Part shown: one piece after another, positions 16,990 to 24,825 of the stretch
Position numbering within the stretch: position 1 is the first letter of the stretch
Layout of the letters: each line of letters begins with the position of its first letter
DNA from: an uncultured Oscillospiraceae bacterium
GTDB lineage: Bacteria > Bacillota > Clostridia > Oscillospirales > Oscillospiraceae
Length of the DNA stretch: 64,000 nt
Assembly (NCBI GenBank): GCA_934565415.1
Contig: CAKTHQ010000005.1
Location: 1-64,000, forward strand
Direction: 5' to 3'
Notes under the pieces: model-generated
What the model saw: only the letters and a program-made list of their open reading frames with translations
Database searches by the model: none
Told to the model about the DNA's origin: nothing
Translations under genes and position numbers: made by a program

Positions 16990-17018
16990 ATTATAGCATC
17001 TTTGGATAGGCTTGTACA
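16990..17018 (-). promoter_or_regulatory. Promoter of nagB
   Basis: TGTACA, 17 bases, then TATAAT, extended by TGC directly upstream, on the minus strand. The leader is about 40 nt. Confidence 0.75.
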
Positions 17019-17106
17019 GCGCTTTCCCGACTGTATCTTTATCATTTTGTTTTCATCTGGCCCTATTTTTCAATTCTATTCTGATACTTTTTTTGTGGCC
17101 AGTATC

Positions 17107-17115
17107 TGCTATAAT
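17107..17115 (+). promoter_or_regulatory. Extended -10 promoter of the ECF S component
   Basis: TGCTATAAT lies 32 bases before the ATG. No clear -35 was found. Confidence 0.65.
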
Positions 17116-17146
17116 AGCCCCAACAACTTCCAGGGAGGAATGGAAA

Positions 17147-17710
17147 ATGAAAACAGAATCCAAAATCACCACCAAAAAGCTGGTTCTCACCGCACTTCTG
17201 GCCGCGTTGACCGCCGTGGGCTCCGCTCTGCGGATCCAGCTGCCCGTATCCATCGGCGGTACCACCGCATTCCATCTGGGCAACATCTTCTGCGCTCTGT
17301 CCGGGCTCCTGCTTGGCCCCTGGTACGGCGGCCTGGCCGCAGGCCTGGGCTCCTTCATCTTTGACATCCTGTCCAACTACATCCGGGAGAGCTGGATCAC
17401 CTTCCTGACCAAAGGTGCTTACGGCCTGGTAGCCGGTCTCATCGCCTGGAAGGGCACCAAGGATTGGGGCTACACCAAGGCTCTGGTCGCCACCGTCGCC
17501 GCCGCCATCACCTACGCCCTGCTGTACCTGGGCAAGAGCTTCCTCACCGGCCTCCTGGCCGGCGGCCTGGCCCCCGCCGCCGCTATGGTTGGCGTTGTCA
17601 CCAGGATCCCCGCCACCGTCTTCAACGCCGTGGTCGCCATCCTCTTTGCCCCCGTCCTGGGCCTTGCCATCCGGAAGGGACTGGAAAAGAACCATTTGAG
17701 CCTGGAGTAA
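17147..17710 (+). CDS. ECF transporter substrate-binding (S) component
   Basis: The membrane protein that binds a vitamin for an energy-coupling-factor importer; the EcfA/A'/T module is not in the window and is normally shared. The 187-residue protein has about six membrane helices. It opens KKLVLTALLAALTAVGSALR, with the AFHLGNIFCALSGLLLGPWYGG segment near 40-60 and GLGSFIFDIL after it, resembling the riboflavin/uncharacterised S-component family. The vitamin is not decidable from sequence. The ATG is preceded by AGGGAGG. It is a single-gene unit. Confidence 0.87.
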   Translation: MKTESKITTKKLVLTALLAALTAVGSALRIQLPVSIGGTTAFHLGNIFCALSGLLLGPWYGGLAAGLGSFIFDILSNYIRESWITFLTKGAYGLVAGLIAWKGTKDWGYTKALVATVAAAITYALLYLGKSFLTGLLAGGLAPAAAMVGVVTRIPATVFNAVVAILFAPVLGLAIRKGLEKNHLSLE

Positions 17711-17730
17711 GCTTGCCGCTTATAAAGCAT

Positions 17731-17771
17731 CCCCCATATCTTCCGGAACCGGAAGATATGGGGGTAATTTT
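17731..17771 (+). terminator. Terminator after the ECF S component
   Basis: A 16-bp perfect stem (CCCCCATATCTTCCGG and its complement, two-base centre) is followed by TAATTTTTA. Confidence 0.85.
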
Positions 17772-17995
17772 TATGTGGCGTATTTTTTCATCACGGCTTC
17801 AAATTCACTCTGGCTCATGTTTGCTCTAGCCGCCGCAGTCTGGATGCTTATAAGTCCATCCCATACCAGGCCCGATAAGGTCTCTAAAATGCCTTCGGCA
17901 TGGCCTTCCGCCCGGCCCTCTGCTCGGCCTTCTGCTCGGCCTTCTGTCTGTTTTTCCTTCAGCATTTCTTCCACTGCCTTGCACACATCAACCAC
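17771..17995 (-). pseudogene. Remnant of Rpn-family nuclease/transposase-like protein (C-terminus)
   Basis: The 74-residue frame reads VDVCKAVEEMLKEKQTEG, then tetrapeptide repeats EGRA-EGRA-EGRA-EGHA, then a helical end. This matches the C-terminal tail of Rpn/PD-(D/E)XK recombination-promoting nucleases, which are normally about 300 residues. The same frame can be read further upstream (NLKERYIL then TDAE), but a TAA at 18008-18010 interrupts it. The nuclease domain is absent, and a family A repeat lies just beyond. The apparent GTG start has no proper ribosome site. A degenerate remnant is the best explanation. Confidence 0.6.
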
Positions 17996-18066
17996 CTCCG
18001 CATCTGTTTATAGTATATATCTTTCTTTTAGGTTGTCAACATGGTGTTCTCGATGAAGGCGGTGGC

Positions 18067-18173
18067 AAATGGGGATTTGACGGGGTAAACGGTAGGTACC
18101 GGCGGCAAGCTCTTCCCCCCTCCTGCATGGAGGGGGAAGGAGTTTCTCTGTCAACCCTACAAATCCTTATTTA
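18067..18173. repeat. MITE-like repeat family A, full copy
   Basis: A full copy almost identical to the 3.8-kb copy (GGCGGCAAG in place of GAAGGCAAG). It sits about 70 bp beyond the Rpn remnant and before the rpsU terminator. Confidence 0.87.
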
Positions 18174-18195
18174 GCGCTTTCTTTTCTCACACGAC

Positions 18196-18225
18196 AAAAA
18201 CACCCCCCGAAGAACTCTTCGGGGG
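18196..18225 (-). terminator. Terminator of rpsU
   Basis: CCCCCGAAGA pairs with TCTTCGGGGG. On the minus strand the stem is followed by TGTTTTTG. Confidence 0.9.
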
Positions 18226-18252
18226 ATGCAGATGCACGATTCAAGAGGGATA

Positions 18253-18435
18253 TTAGTAGAACTTTCTCTTGTTCTTACGGGCAGCTTCGGACTTCTGCTT
18301 ACGCTTCAGGCTGGGGCTGACGTAATGCTCGCGCTTCTTAACTTCGGCGATAACGCCCTCCTTGGCACAGCTGCGCTTAAACCGGCGCAGAGCGCTCTCC
18401 AGAGACTCGTTTTCCTTTACGCGAATTTCAGACAT
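18253..18435 (-). CDS. rpsU: 30S ribosomal protein S21
   Basis: A small-subunit ribosomal protein that helps the 16S 3' end pair with messages. The 60-residue basic protein reads [19 protein letters not shown], then [16 protein letters not shown], with a Lys/Arg-rich tail ending KNKRKFY, as in the family. The ATG preceded by GGAGGGAGG was chosen; a longer frame starts upstream. It has its own near-consensus promoter, and a GCATCC/GGATGC hairpin lies just before the ribosome site, which could regulate translation. Confidence 0.96.
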   Translation of the reverse strand: MSEIRVKENESLESALRRFKRSCAKEGVIAEVKKREHYVSPSLKRKQKSEAARKNKRKFY

Positions 18436-18500
18436 TGTTTTCCCTCCCTCCGACGCATCCGGCTCGTTCCTGGATGCTTTCAGGGCCATACGGCTAGATT

Positions 18501-18529
18501 ATTATATTGGATAGTCAGCCATTTGTCAA
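18501..18529 (-). promoter_or_regulatory. Strong sigma-A promoter of rpsU
   Basis: A perfect TTGACA, 17 bases, perfect TATAAT on the minus strand. It uncouples rpsU from the leuS operon upstream. Confidence 0.92.
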
Positions 18530-18600
18530 GAAGAATTTCTTGGTTTTTCGAATTTTTTCATTTTCTTCTGCCCTCTCCTCCGGGAGGGCAGAAAAGAAAA

Positions 18601-21024
18601 TTACTTTACGATCAGGTTGACCAGCTTGTTCTTGACCACGATGGTCTTGACCACATTGCCGCCCAGCTTTTCCAGGAAGGCTGCGATCTTTTCGTTGGCC
18701 AGGGCATTCTTTACCACGGTATCGTTATCCAGGTCCGCATCCATCAGCACGGTGCCGCGGAGCTTGCCGTTGACCTGAACGGCCATGGTAACCTCATGAT
18801 CCTTGCACTTTGCCTCGTCGTAGGCGGGCCAGGGCTCAAAGGCAACGGTCTTGTCATGGCCCAGGAGCTGCCACATCTCCTCGCCAACGTGGGGGGTGAT
18901 GCAGGAGAGCATCTTGATAAAGCCCTCGGCGTACTGCCTGGGGCAGGTGCCGTTTTTATAGACCTCGTTGACGAAGACCATCATCTGGGCAATGGCGGTA
19001 TTAAAGCCCAGGGACTCAAAGTCAGAGGTGACCTTCTTCACGGTCTGGTGATAGATCTTGGTTAACTTGCCGTCGTCGGTATCCGTAATGTTCTTGGGCT
19101 CGGTAAAGAAGTTCCACACCCGATTGATGAACTTCTTGGCACCGGCTACACCCTGGGTAGACCAGGGCTTGGAAACTTCCAGAGGTCCCATGAACATCTC
19201 ATACAGCCGCAGCGTATCCGCACCGTACTCCCGGACCACATCGCTGGGGTTCACCACAAACTCGGGGTAGCGCTTGCCCATCTTGATACCGTTCTCACCC
19301 AGGATCATACCCTGGTGGACCAGCTTCTGGAAAGGCTCCTTCACGGGAGACAGGCCCTGGTCGTACAGGAACCGGTTCCAGATTCGGGAATACATCAGGT
19401 GGCCCACAGCGTGCTCCGGGCCGCCCACATACAGGTCCACGGGCATCCAGTGCTTCAGCAGCTCCTGGTTGCAGAACTCCTTGTCGTTCTTGGGGTCGAT
19501 ATAGCGCATATAGTACCAGGAAGAACCGGCGGAACCGGGCATGGTAGAGGTTTCCCGGGTGCCCTTGATTCCGTTGTGATCGTACTGCTTCCACTCAATG
19601 GCATTCTCCAGGGGGGCCTGGCCGTTCTTGCCCTTGTAGTCCTCCAGCTCCGGCAGGATTACAGGCAGTTCCTCATCGGGAACAAAGTAAATTTTGCCGT
19701 CCTGGGTATATACGCAGGGCACCGGCTCGCCCCAGTAGCGCTGGCGGGCGAAAATCCACTCCCGGAAGTGGTAGTTGACCTTTCTCCGGGCCACGCCCAT
19801 TTTCTCCAGCTTCTGGGTGATGGCTTCCTTGGCCTCCTCCACCGTCAGGCCGGTAAACTCCTCGGAATTCACAAGACGGCAGCCCTTGCCCAGGTAATCC
19901 TGCTTTTCAAAGGCGCATTCGGAAACATCCCGGCCCTCAATCACCTGAATCATGGGGATCTTGTGGGCAATGGCATACTCAAAGTCACGCTGGTCGTGGC
20001 TGGGCACGGCCATAACGGCGCCGGTGCCGTAGTTGGCCAGCACGAAGTCGCCGATGAACACGGGGACCTGCTTGCCGTTGACCGGGTTCACGGCATACAC
20101 GCCCTGCAGGCGGCAGCCGGTCTTGCCCTTGTTCAGCTCGGTACGGTCCATATCGCTCTTCTTGACGGTCTCGTCGATGTAGGCCCGGACCTCTTCCTTA
20201 TTTTCGATCCGGTCCATCAGGTCCTGAACGATCTTGCCGTCGGGAGCCAGGACCATAAAAGTAATGCCGTAGATGGTTTCGATACAGGTGGTGTAGATGG
20301 AGAACTTGCCGCCGCCCACCAGCTGGAAGTCCACCTCTACGCCGGTGGATTTGCCGATCCAGTTCCGCTGGATCTCCTTGGTGGATTCGGGCCAGTCGAT
20401 CTCGTTCAGGCCCTCCAGCAGCTTTTCGGCAAAGGCAGGCTGATCAATGACCCACTGCATCATGTTCTTCTTGACCACAGGGTATCCGCCCCGCTCGGAC
20501 TTGCCGTCGATGACCTCGTCGTTGCTGAGCACGGTACCCAGCTCCTCACACCAGTTTACCGGCATTTCGATCCGCTTGGCATAGCCCGCCTCGTAGAGCT
20601 TCTTGAAGATCCACTGGGTCCACTTATAGAAGCTGGGATCGGAGGTAGCCACCATCTTGGACCAGTCGTAGTCAAAGCCCAGCTCCTTCAGCTGCTTGGA
20701 GAAGGTTTTGATGTTCTCCTGGGTAAAGCCCTCGGGATGGTGGCCGGTGTTGACGGCGTACTGCTCGGCAGGCAGGCCGAAGGAATCATATCCCATGGGA
20801 TGCAGCACGTTGTAGCCCTGCATCCGCTTCATCCGGGACATGATGTCCGTAGCGGTATAGCCCTCGGGATGGCCGGCGTGGAGGCCCACACCGGAGGGGT
20901 ACGGGAACATATCCAGCACATAGTACTTGGGCTTGGAAAAATCCCACACATCAGTATGGAAAGTATCGTGCTCCTCCCAGTATTTGTGCCACTTGGCTTC
21001 GATTTTTGCAAATTCGTAATTCAT
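18601..21024 (-). CDS. leuS: Leucyl-tRNA synthetase
   Basis: A class I synthetase that charges tRNA-Leu. The 807-residue protein has the HIGH-type motif LHAGHPEGYTATD (HAGH at 49-52), a CP1 editing domain with the threonine-rich and DQRDFEYA regions near 330-345, REWIFARQRYWGEP near 415, and the KMSKS-type loop NGIKMGKRYPEF near 580, which here reads KMGKR. The C-terminal anticodon-binding and LeuRS-specific end (AVQVNGKLRG) is intact. It is the last gene of the smc-to-leuS run, 21 bases after rsfS. A GC-rich stem follows the stop but lacks a U tract. Confidence 0.97.
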   Translation of the reverse strand: MNYEFAKIEAKWHKYWEEHDTFHTDVWDFSKPKYYVLDMFPYPSGVGLHAGHPEGYTATDIMSRMKRMQGYNVLHPMGYDSFGLPAEQYAVNTGHHPEGFTQENIKTFSKQLKELGFDYDWSKMVATSDPSFYKWTQWIFKKLYEAGYAKRIEMPVNWCEELGTVLSNDEVIDGKSERGGYPVVKKNMMQWVIDQPAFAEKLLEGLNEIDWPESTKEIQRNWIGKSTGVEVDFQLVGGGKFSIYTTCIETIYGITFMVLAPDGKIVQDLMDRIENKEEVRAYIDETVKKSDMDRTELNKGKTGCRLQGVYAVNPVNGKQVPVFIGDFVLANYGTGAVMAVPSHDQRDFEYAIAHKIPMIQVIEGRDVSECAFEKQDYLGKGCRLVNSEEFTGLTVEEAKEAITQKLEKMGVARRKVNYHFREWIFARQRYWGEPVPCVYTQDGKIYFVPDEELPVILPELEDYKGKNGQAPLENAIEWKQYDHNGIKGTRETSTMPGSAGSSWYYMRYIDPKNDKEFCNQELLKHWMPVDLYVGGPEHAVGHLMYSRIWNRFLYDQGLSPVKEPFQKLVHQGMILGENGIKMGKRYPEFVVNPSDVVREYGADTLRLYEMFMGPLEVSKPWSTQGVAGAKKFINRVWNFFTEPKNITDTDDGKLTKIYHQTVKKVTSDFESLGFNTAIAQMMVFVNEVYKNGTCPRQYAEGFIKMLSCITPHVGEEMWQLLGHDKTVAFEPWPAYDEAKCKDHEVTMAVQVNGKLRGTVLMDADLDNDTVVKNALANEKIAAFLEKLGGNVVKTIVVKNKLVNLIVK

Positions 21025-21045
21025 GGCAGTAAAACCCCAATCTAT

Positions 21046-21411
21046 TTAATTCTCTTCTACAATAATATCTTTCAGATCAATTTTCTCCGCATCGGCCCAC
21101 AGGCGCTCCAGAGCGTAAAACTGACGGGCTTCCTCGGTAAACACATGGACCACGATGGTGCCGAAGTCCAGAAGCTCCCAGGAGTTGCCCCGGTGGCCCT
21201 CCCGGCCCAGCATGGGCTCGCCCAGCTGCTCCAGGGTGTACTCGGCGTAGTCGCAAAGGGTTTTAACGTGGGTGTTGGAGGTACCGGTGCAGATGAGGAA
21301 GTAGTCAGCCAGGGCGCTGACCTTGTCGATCTTCAGCAGCTGAATGTCCTGGCCCTTCTTGGCGTCCAGGGCCTTGGTAACCTCGTAGGCAATTTCTTTG
21401 GGTGTAAGCAT
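21046..21411 (-). CDS. rsfS: Ribosome silencing factor RsfS
   Basis: Binds L14 of the large subunit and blocks subunit joining in starvation. The 121-residue protein carries KIDKVSALADYFLICTGTSN near 25-45, LGREGHRGNSWELLDFGTIVVHVF near 75-98 and REFY-like RQFYALERLW near 105, all RsfS hallmarks. It sits 4 bases after the nadD-yqeK gene, the usual Firmicute order nadD-yqeK-rsfS. Confidence 0.95.
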   Translation of the reverse strand: MLTPKEIAYEVTKALDAKKGQDIQLLKIDKVSALADYFLICTGTSNTHVKTLCDYAEYTLEQLGEPMLGREGHRGNSWELLDFGTIVVHVFTEEARQFYALERLWADAEKIDLKDIIVEEN

Positions 21412-21415
21412 TCGA

Positions 21416-22591
21416 TTATCCTTTCTGGTTCAAATATAAAAGAGCGTCCCGGGAGGCGGGGGAGATTTCGCAGCCCTGATCCTTCAGGTGCTCCATGGTC
21501 ATCTCCAGGCCCAGCTTTAAGGCCCCCCGGATATCGGCAAAGGCCAGGGTCCGGAGCGCCTCTACCCCGGGGAAATCCCGGTTGGGCTCCATATAGTCCG
21601 CAACATAAATAATGGTTTCCAGCAGGTTCATATTGGCCTTGCCCGTGGTATGGGACTCGATGGCGGAGACCACGGCCCTGTTTTCTCCAAAAATCCGCTC
21701 CGCCACCAGGCTGCCTGTGAGGGCATGGAGGGTTTTGGGATACTTCCTGGAAAAATCATCCAACAGTTTACCATAGGCCCCGCACAAAGTCAATTGCAGG
21801 GGGCCGTCCAGAGCCTTGGTAATATCGTGCAGCAGCCCTGCCCGCCCGGCATCCACCGGGTCTGCCCCCCATTTTTCCGCCAGAGCCACCGCCGTATCCC
21901 GGCAGCCCAGCACATGGCGGACCCGGTTGGGGTTCAGCAGGTCCACAACCACCTTTTGGAGCTCCTCCATGGGCAGGTGCTTCAGGTCCCGGCCCACATA
22001 GTAGAGCCCTTCTTTTCGGATATAGTCCAAAAGCGCCCCGGGCACAAAGTCCCCGGCCCCTTCAAAGGCCAGCAGCCTGCGGACCTGGGTAGAGGAAATG
22101 GGCAACACCGGATTTTCCAGCAGCCGCACCCTGGCCCCCCGGTCCGTCAGGGCCCTGGCCGTATCGGCAATGGCCTGGGCTTCCTTCTTCTCCCCCCGGC
22201 GCAGGGCAGCCAGGGTGACGCACCCCGCGATTTTTTCCGCATCCTTCCACTCATGGAATTTCAGGAACATATCGGTGCCCAGAAGCAGGGTAAATTCCGC
22301 ATCCGGATATTCCTGTTGCAGCGCCCGGACCGTATCCCAGGTGTAGCTTTCCCCGGCCCGGTCCACCTCCAGGGAACAGACCTCCATTTTGCTTTCCGCC
22401 ACAATGGAAAGCATTTTAAGCCTTTGCTCCCCCGTGGCCATGCCGCCGGAAACCGCCTTTTGGGGCGTTTTCCCAGAGGGCACCAGCAGAAGCTTATCTA
22501 AGCTCAATGCCTCTATGGCGTACCGTGCCGCCTGGATATGCCCCAGATGGGGCGGGTTGAAAGAGCCTCCGAAAATACCGATTTTTTCCAT
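21416..22591 (-). CDS. nadD: Fused NaMN adenylyltransferase (NadD) and YqeK-type HD phosphohydrolase
   Basis: Residues 1 to about 195 are NadD, which joins nicotinate mononucleotide to AMP for NAD synthesis: GIFGGSFNPPHLGHIQ (HLGH at 15-18), LLLGTDMFLKF near 103 and the PISSTQVRRLL motif near 165. Residues from about 205 to 391 form a YqeK-like HD domain, which in homologues hydrolyses Ap4A: NRVRHVLGC, AGLLHDITKAL (HD near 250), ALTGSLVAERIFG, ESHTTGKANM and VADYMEPNRDF. In most Firmicutes these are separate adjacent genes; here one frame carries both, without an internal stop. Confidence 0.93.
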   Translation of the reverse strand: MEKIGIFGGSFNPPHLGHIQAARYAIEALSLDKLLLVPSGKTPQKAVSGGMATGEQRLKMLSIVAESKMEVCSLEVDRAGESYTWDTVRALQQEYPDAEFTLLLGTDMFLKFHEWKDAEKIAGCVTLAALRRGEKKEAQAIADTARALTDRGARVRLLENPVLPISSTQVRRLLAFEGAGDFVPGALLDYIRKEGLYYVGRDLKHLPMEELQKVVVDLLNPNRVRHVLGCRDTAVALAEKWGADPVDAGRAGLLHDITKALDGPLQLTLCGAYGKLLDDFSRKYPKTLHALTGSLVAERIFGENRAVVSAIESHTTGKANMNLLETIIYVADYMEPNRDFPGVEALRTLAFADIRGALKLGLEMTMEHLKDQGCEISPASRDALLYLNQKG

Positions 22592-22710
22592 TTTCTCTCT
22601 CCCTTTCTGAAAGTCATTCCTTCCTATATCGTGATGTTATAACATAGGAATCTGACAGTGTAGATACGGTGCATTTCTGAAAAACGAGATACGACAAAGG
22701 AACGCTCTCC

Positions 22711-22813
22711 TAGCCTTCCCCTGGGGCTGCTCTCCTTTGGCGCTCTAAAAAACAGGGGGATTTCCTCCAGTCACCACCGCCAGAAAAGCGCGCCGGCTCG
22801 CAATGATGTGGGG
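22711..22813. repeat. Intergenic repeat pieces (families C and B)
   Basis: A short CCTTCCCCTGGGG piece is followed by GGATTTCCTCCAGTCACCAC and GGCTCGCAATGATG, the inverted end of family B. It lies between yhbY and nadD within the housekeeping run. Confidence 0.6.
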
Positions 22814-22815
22814 AT

Positions 22816-23289
22816 TTACCGTTCCTTATTCTTTAGCTGCTTCTCCCGGTCCCGCTCGATGGCTTTTTCCACCGCCTTTTCCTTGAAGAAGGCGTTCCGC
22901 TGCTCCCGCACCAGCTTGGCGGCGTGGCGGCGGGCACGGATGCCCTTGCGGACAGGGTCGGACTTACTGATGGGGGTGGGCTTCCGCTTGGCCCGGCCGG
23001 TCATGTTCCGCTCCGCCTGCTTCTTTTCGCTGAAGCGGTAGATGACGAACTTGCTGCCCACGCAGGCAATGCCCTCGGCGCCGGTGGCCTGGCAGATGGC
23101 GTCGCTTACCTCTCTGGGGGACATGAGGGCCCCCTCCAAAACCTTACCCTTTACCAGCTCTCTGGCGGTAAGCTGGGTTTCCGCCTCGGCAATGACGCTC
23201 TCCGTCACGCCCCCCTTGCCCACCATCAGGGTGGTATCCAGATCGTTGGACTGGGCCCGGAATTCGGCCCGTTCTTTACTTGTCAGCAT
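22816..23289 (-). CDS. yhbY: YhbY family RNA-binding protein with basic C-terminal extension
   Basis: Residues 1-97 form a CRS1-YhbY (KH-like) domain that binds pre-50S ribosomal RNA: LTSKERAEFRAQSNDLDTTLMVGKGG, with the conserved GKGG near 25-28, ELVKGKVLEG, and CVGSKFVIYR near 80-88. A further 60 residues are strongly basic (RAKRKPTPISKSDPVRKGIRARR) and probably disordered or RNA-binding; typical YhbY ends near 97. The start overlaps the end of rdgB by 14 bases. Confidence 0.92.
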   Translation of the reverse strand: MLTSKERAEFRAQSNDLDTTLMVGKGGVTESVIAEAETQLTARELVKGKVLEGALMSPREVSDAICQATGAEGIACVGSKFVIYRFSEKKQAERNMTGRAKRKPTPISKSDPVRKGIRARRHAAKLVREQRNAFFKEKAVEKAIERDREKQLKNKER

Positions 23290-23881
23290 AGCCTGCCTCC
23301 TTTAATTTCTCGTAAAATACCTGCAGCGCCTTTGCCCGATGGGACACCTGATTCTTTTCCTCCGGCGCCGCCTGGGCCAATGTTTTTCCAAAGGGGGGAT
23401 AATAGAAGATGGGATCGTATCCGAAGCCCCCTTCTCCCCTTGTTTCCCGCAGAACCTCTCCGTGGACCTCTCCCCGGGCCTGGATGGTTTTTCCGTCCGG
23501 GGTCACCAGGGTAATGACGCAGACAAACTTCGCCTGCCGCTGGCCGTCGGGCACATTCTCCATATTCTTTAAGAGCAGCCGCACCCGGCCGGCATCGTCC
23601 AGAGTATCGTCAAAGCCGTAGCGGGCAGAGTAAATGCCCGGCTCCCCATTCAGGGCGTCCACCGCAATGCCGGAATCGTCGGCCAGGGCGGGCAGCCCCG
23701 TGGCCTGCATGACGGCGTTGGCCTTCAGGAAGGAATTCTCCTCAAAGGTGGTGCCGGTTTCCTCCACGTCGATGTCTACCCCCAGGTCCGATTCCAGCAC
23801 CAGCTCCATATCAAATTTCTTGGTAATCTGGCTGATTTCCACCAGCTTGTGCTTGTTTTTGCTTGCAAGAACGACTTTCAT
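23276..23881 (-). CDS. rdgB: XTP/dITP diphosphatase (RdgB/HAM1)
   Basis: Removes deaminated purine nucleotides from the pool. The 201-residue protein opens VVLASKNKHKLVEIS (the SxNxxK nucleotide motif), has LADDSGIAVDALNGEPGIYS near 66-85 (catalytic Asp pair), GEGGFGYDPIFYYP near 150, and the final SHRAKAL. The length is normal. It follows ftsY by 14 bases. Confidence 0.96.
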   Translation of the reverse strand: MKVVLASKNKHKLVEISQITKKFDMELVLESDLGVDIDVEETGTTFEENSFLKANAVMQATGLPALADDSGIAVDALNGEPGIYSARYGFDDTLDDAGRVRLLLKNMENVPDGQRQAKFVCVITLVTPDGKTIQARGEVHGEVLRETRGEGGFGYDPIFYYPPFGKTLAQAAPEEKNQVSHRAKALQVFYEKLKEAGYADK

Positions 23882-23895
23882 AGGGTTCTCCTTAT

Positions 23896-24801
23896 TTATA
23901 TCAATGCGTTCACAAAGTCCCAGGCCACAAAGGGCATCAGGTCCTCGGCTTTTTCGCCTACGCCGATGAACTTCACCGGCAAATTCAGCTGGTCGGCCAC
24001 GGCGATGACAATGCCGCCCTTGGCGGTGCCGTCCAGCTTGGTAACGGCAATGGCGGTAACCCCGGCGATTTCCTTAAACTGCTTGGCCTGGATGAGGCCG
24101 TTCTGGCCGGTGGTGCCGTCCAGCACCAGCAGCACCTCCCGGGCGGCATCCGGCAGCTCCCGCTCCACAATGCGGGTAATCTTGCCCAGCTCGTTCATCA
24201 GGTTCTGCTTGTTGTGGAGCCGTCCGGCGGTATCGATGATGATCACATCCACATTTTTATTCTTGGCGGACTGGATGCCGTCGTATACCACGGAGGCCGG
24301 GTCCGCCCCCTCATGCTGGCGGACAATATCCGCCCCGCTGCGCTGGGCCCAGATTTCCAGCTGGTCCGCGGCGGCGGCCCGGAAGGTATCGCCTGCAATG
24401 AGCAGCACCTTCTTACCGGCCTCCACCTGCTGCTTGGCAATTTTGCCGATGGTGGTGGTTTTGCCCACGCCGTTGACACCGATGACCAGAATCACGCTGG
24501 GCTTGGTGGAAAGGTCCAGGTTGGGGTCCCCTACGGCCACCATGGTGGTGAGAATCACCCGCAGGGCGGCCTTGGCCTGGTCCGCCCGGGTAATGTCCTG
24601 GTCCGCCACGGCCTTCCGCAGCTTCTGGGTGGCCTTGGCTGCGGTTTCGCAGCCAAGGTCCGCCAGAATCAGGCTTTCCTCCAGCTCGTCGTAAAAATCA
24701 TCGTCCAGCTCCGTGTCCTCGGAGAACAGCTCGTTCCAGCTCTCGCTGAGGGCATCCCGGGTCTTGGTCAGGCCCTGCTTGATCTTGTCAAAAAATCCCA
24801 T
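23896..24801 (-). CDS. ftsY: Signal recognition particle receptor FtsY
   Basis: The SRP GTPase receptor that brings ribosome-SRP complexes to the membrane. The 301-residue protein has a short acidic N-terminus (residues 20-40), an NG domain with P-loop GVNGVGKTTTIGK near 108, RAAAADQLEIWAQR near 145, DTAGRLHNKQNLM near 192, and TKLDGTAKGG near 260. The long acidic A domain of E. coli is absent, which is usual in Firmicutes. It follows smc by 24 bases. Confidence 0.97.
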   Translation of the reverse strand: MGFFDKIKQGLTKTRDALSESWNELFSEDTELDDDFYDELEESLILADLGCETAAKATQKLRKAVADQDITRADQAKAALRVILTTMVAVGDPNLDLSTKPSVILVIGVNGVGKTTTIGKIAKQQVEAGKKVLLIAGDTFRAAAADQLEIWAQRSGADIVRQHEGADPASVVYDGIQSAKNKNVDVIIIDTAGRLHNKQNLMNELGKITRIVERELPDAAREVLLVLDGTTGQNGLIQAKQFKEIAGVTAIAVTKLDGTAKGGIVIAVADQLNLPVKFIGVGEKAEDLMPFVAWDFVNALI

Positions 24802-24825
24802 AAAAGTACTCCTTGTATGTTGTAT

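Noticed and set aside
18568..18591. GC-rich hairpin after leuS considered as terminator
   Set aside because: CTGCCCTC/GAGGGCAG is followed on the minus strand by an A-rich, not a U-rich, stretch.
19315..21612. Long plus-strand open frame opposite leuS and rsfS (765 codons)
   Set aside because: Shadow of leuS; biased composition, no motif, and no ribosome site or promoter.
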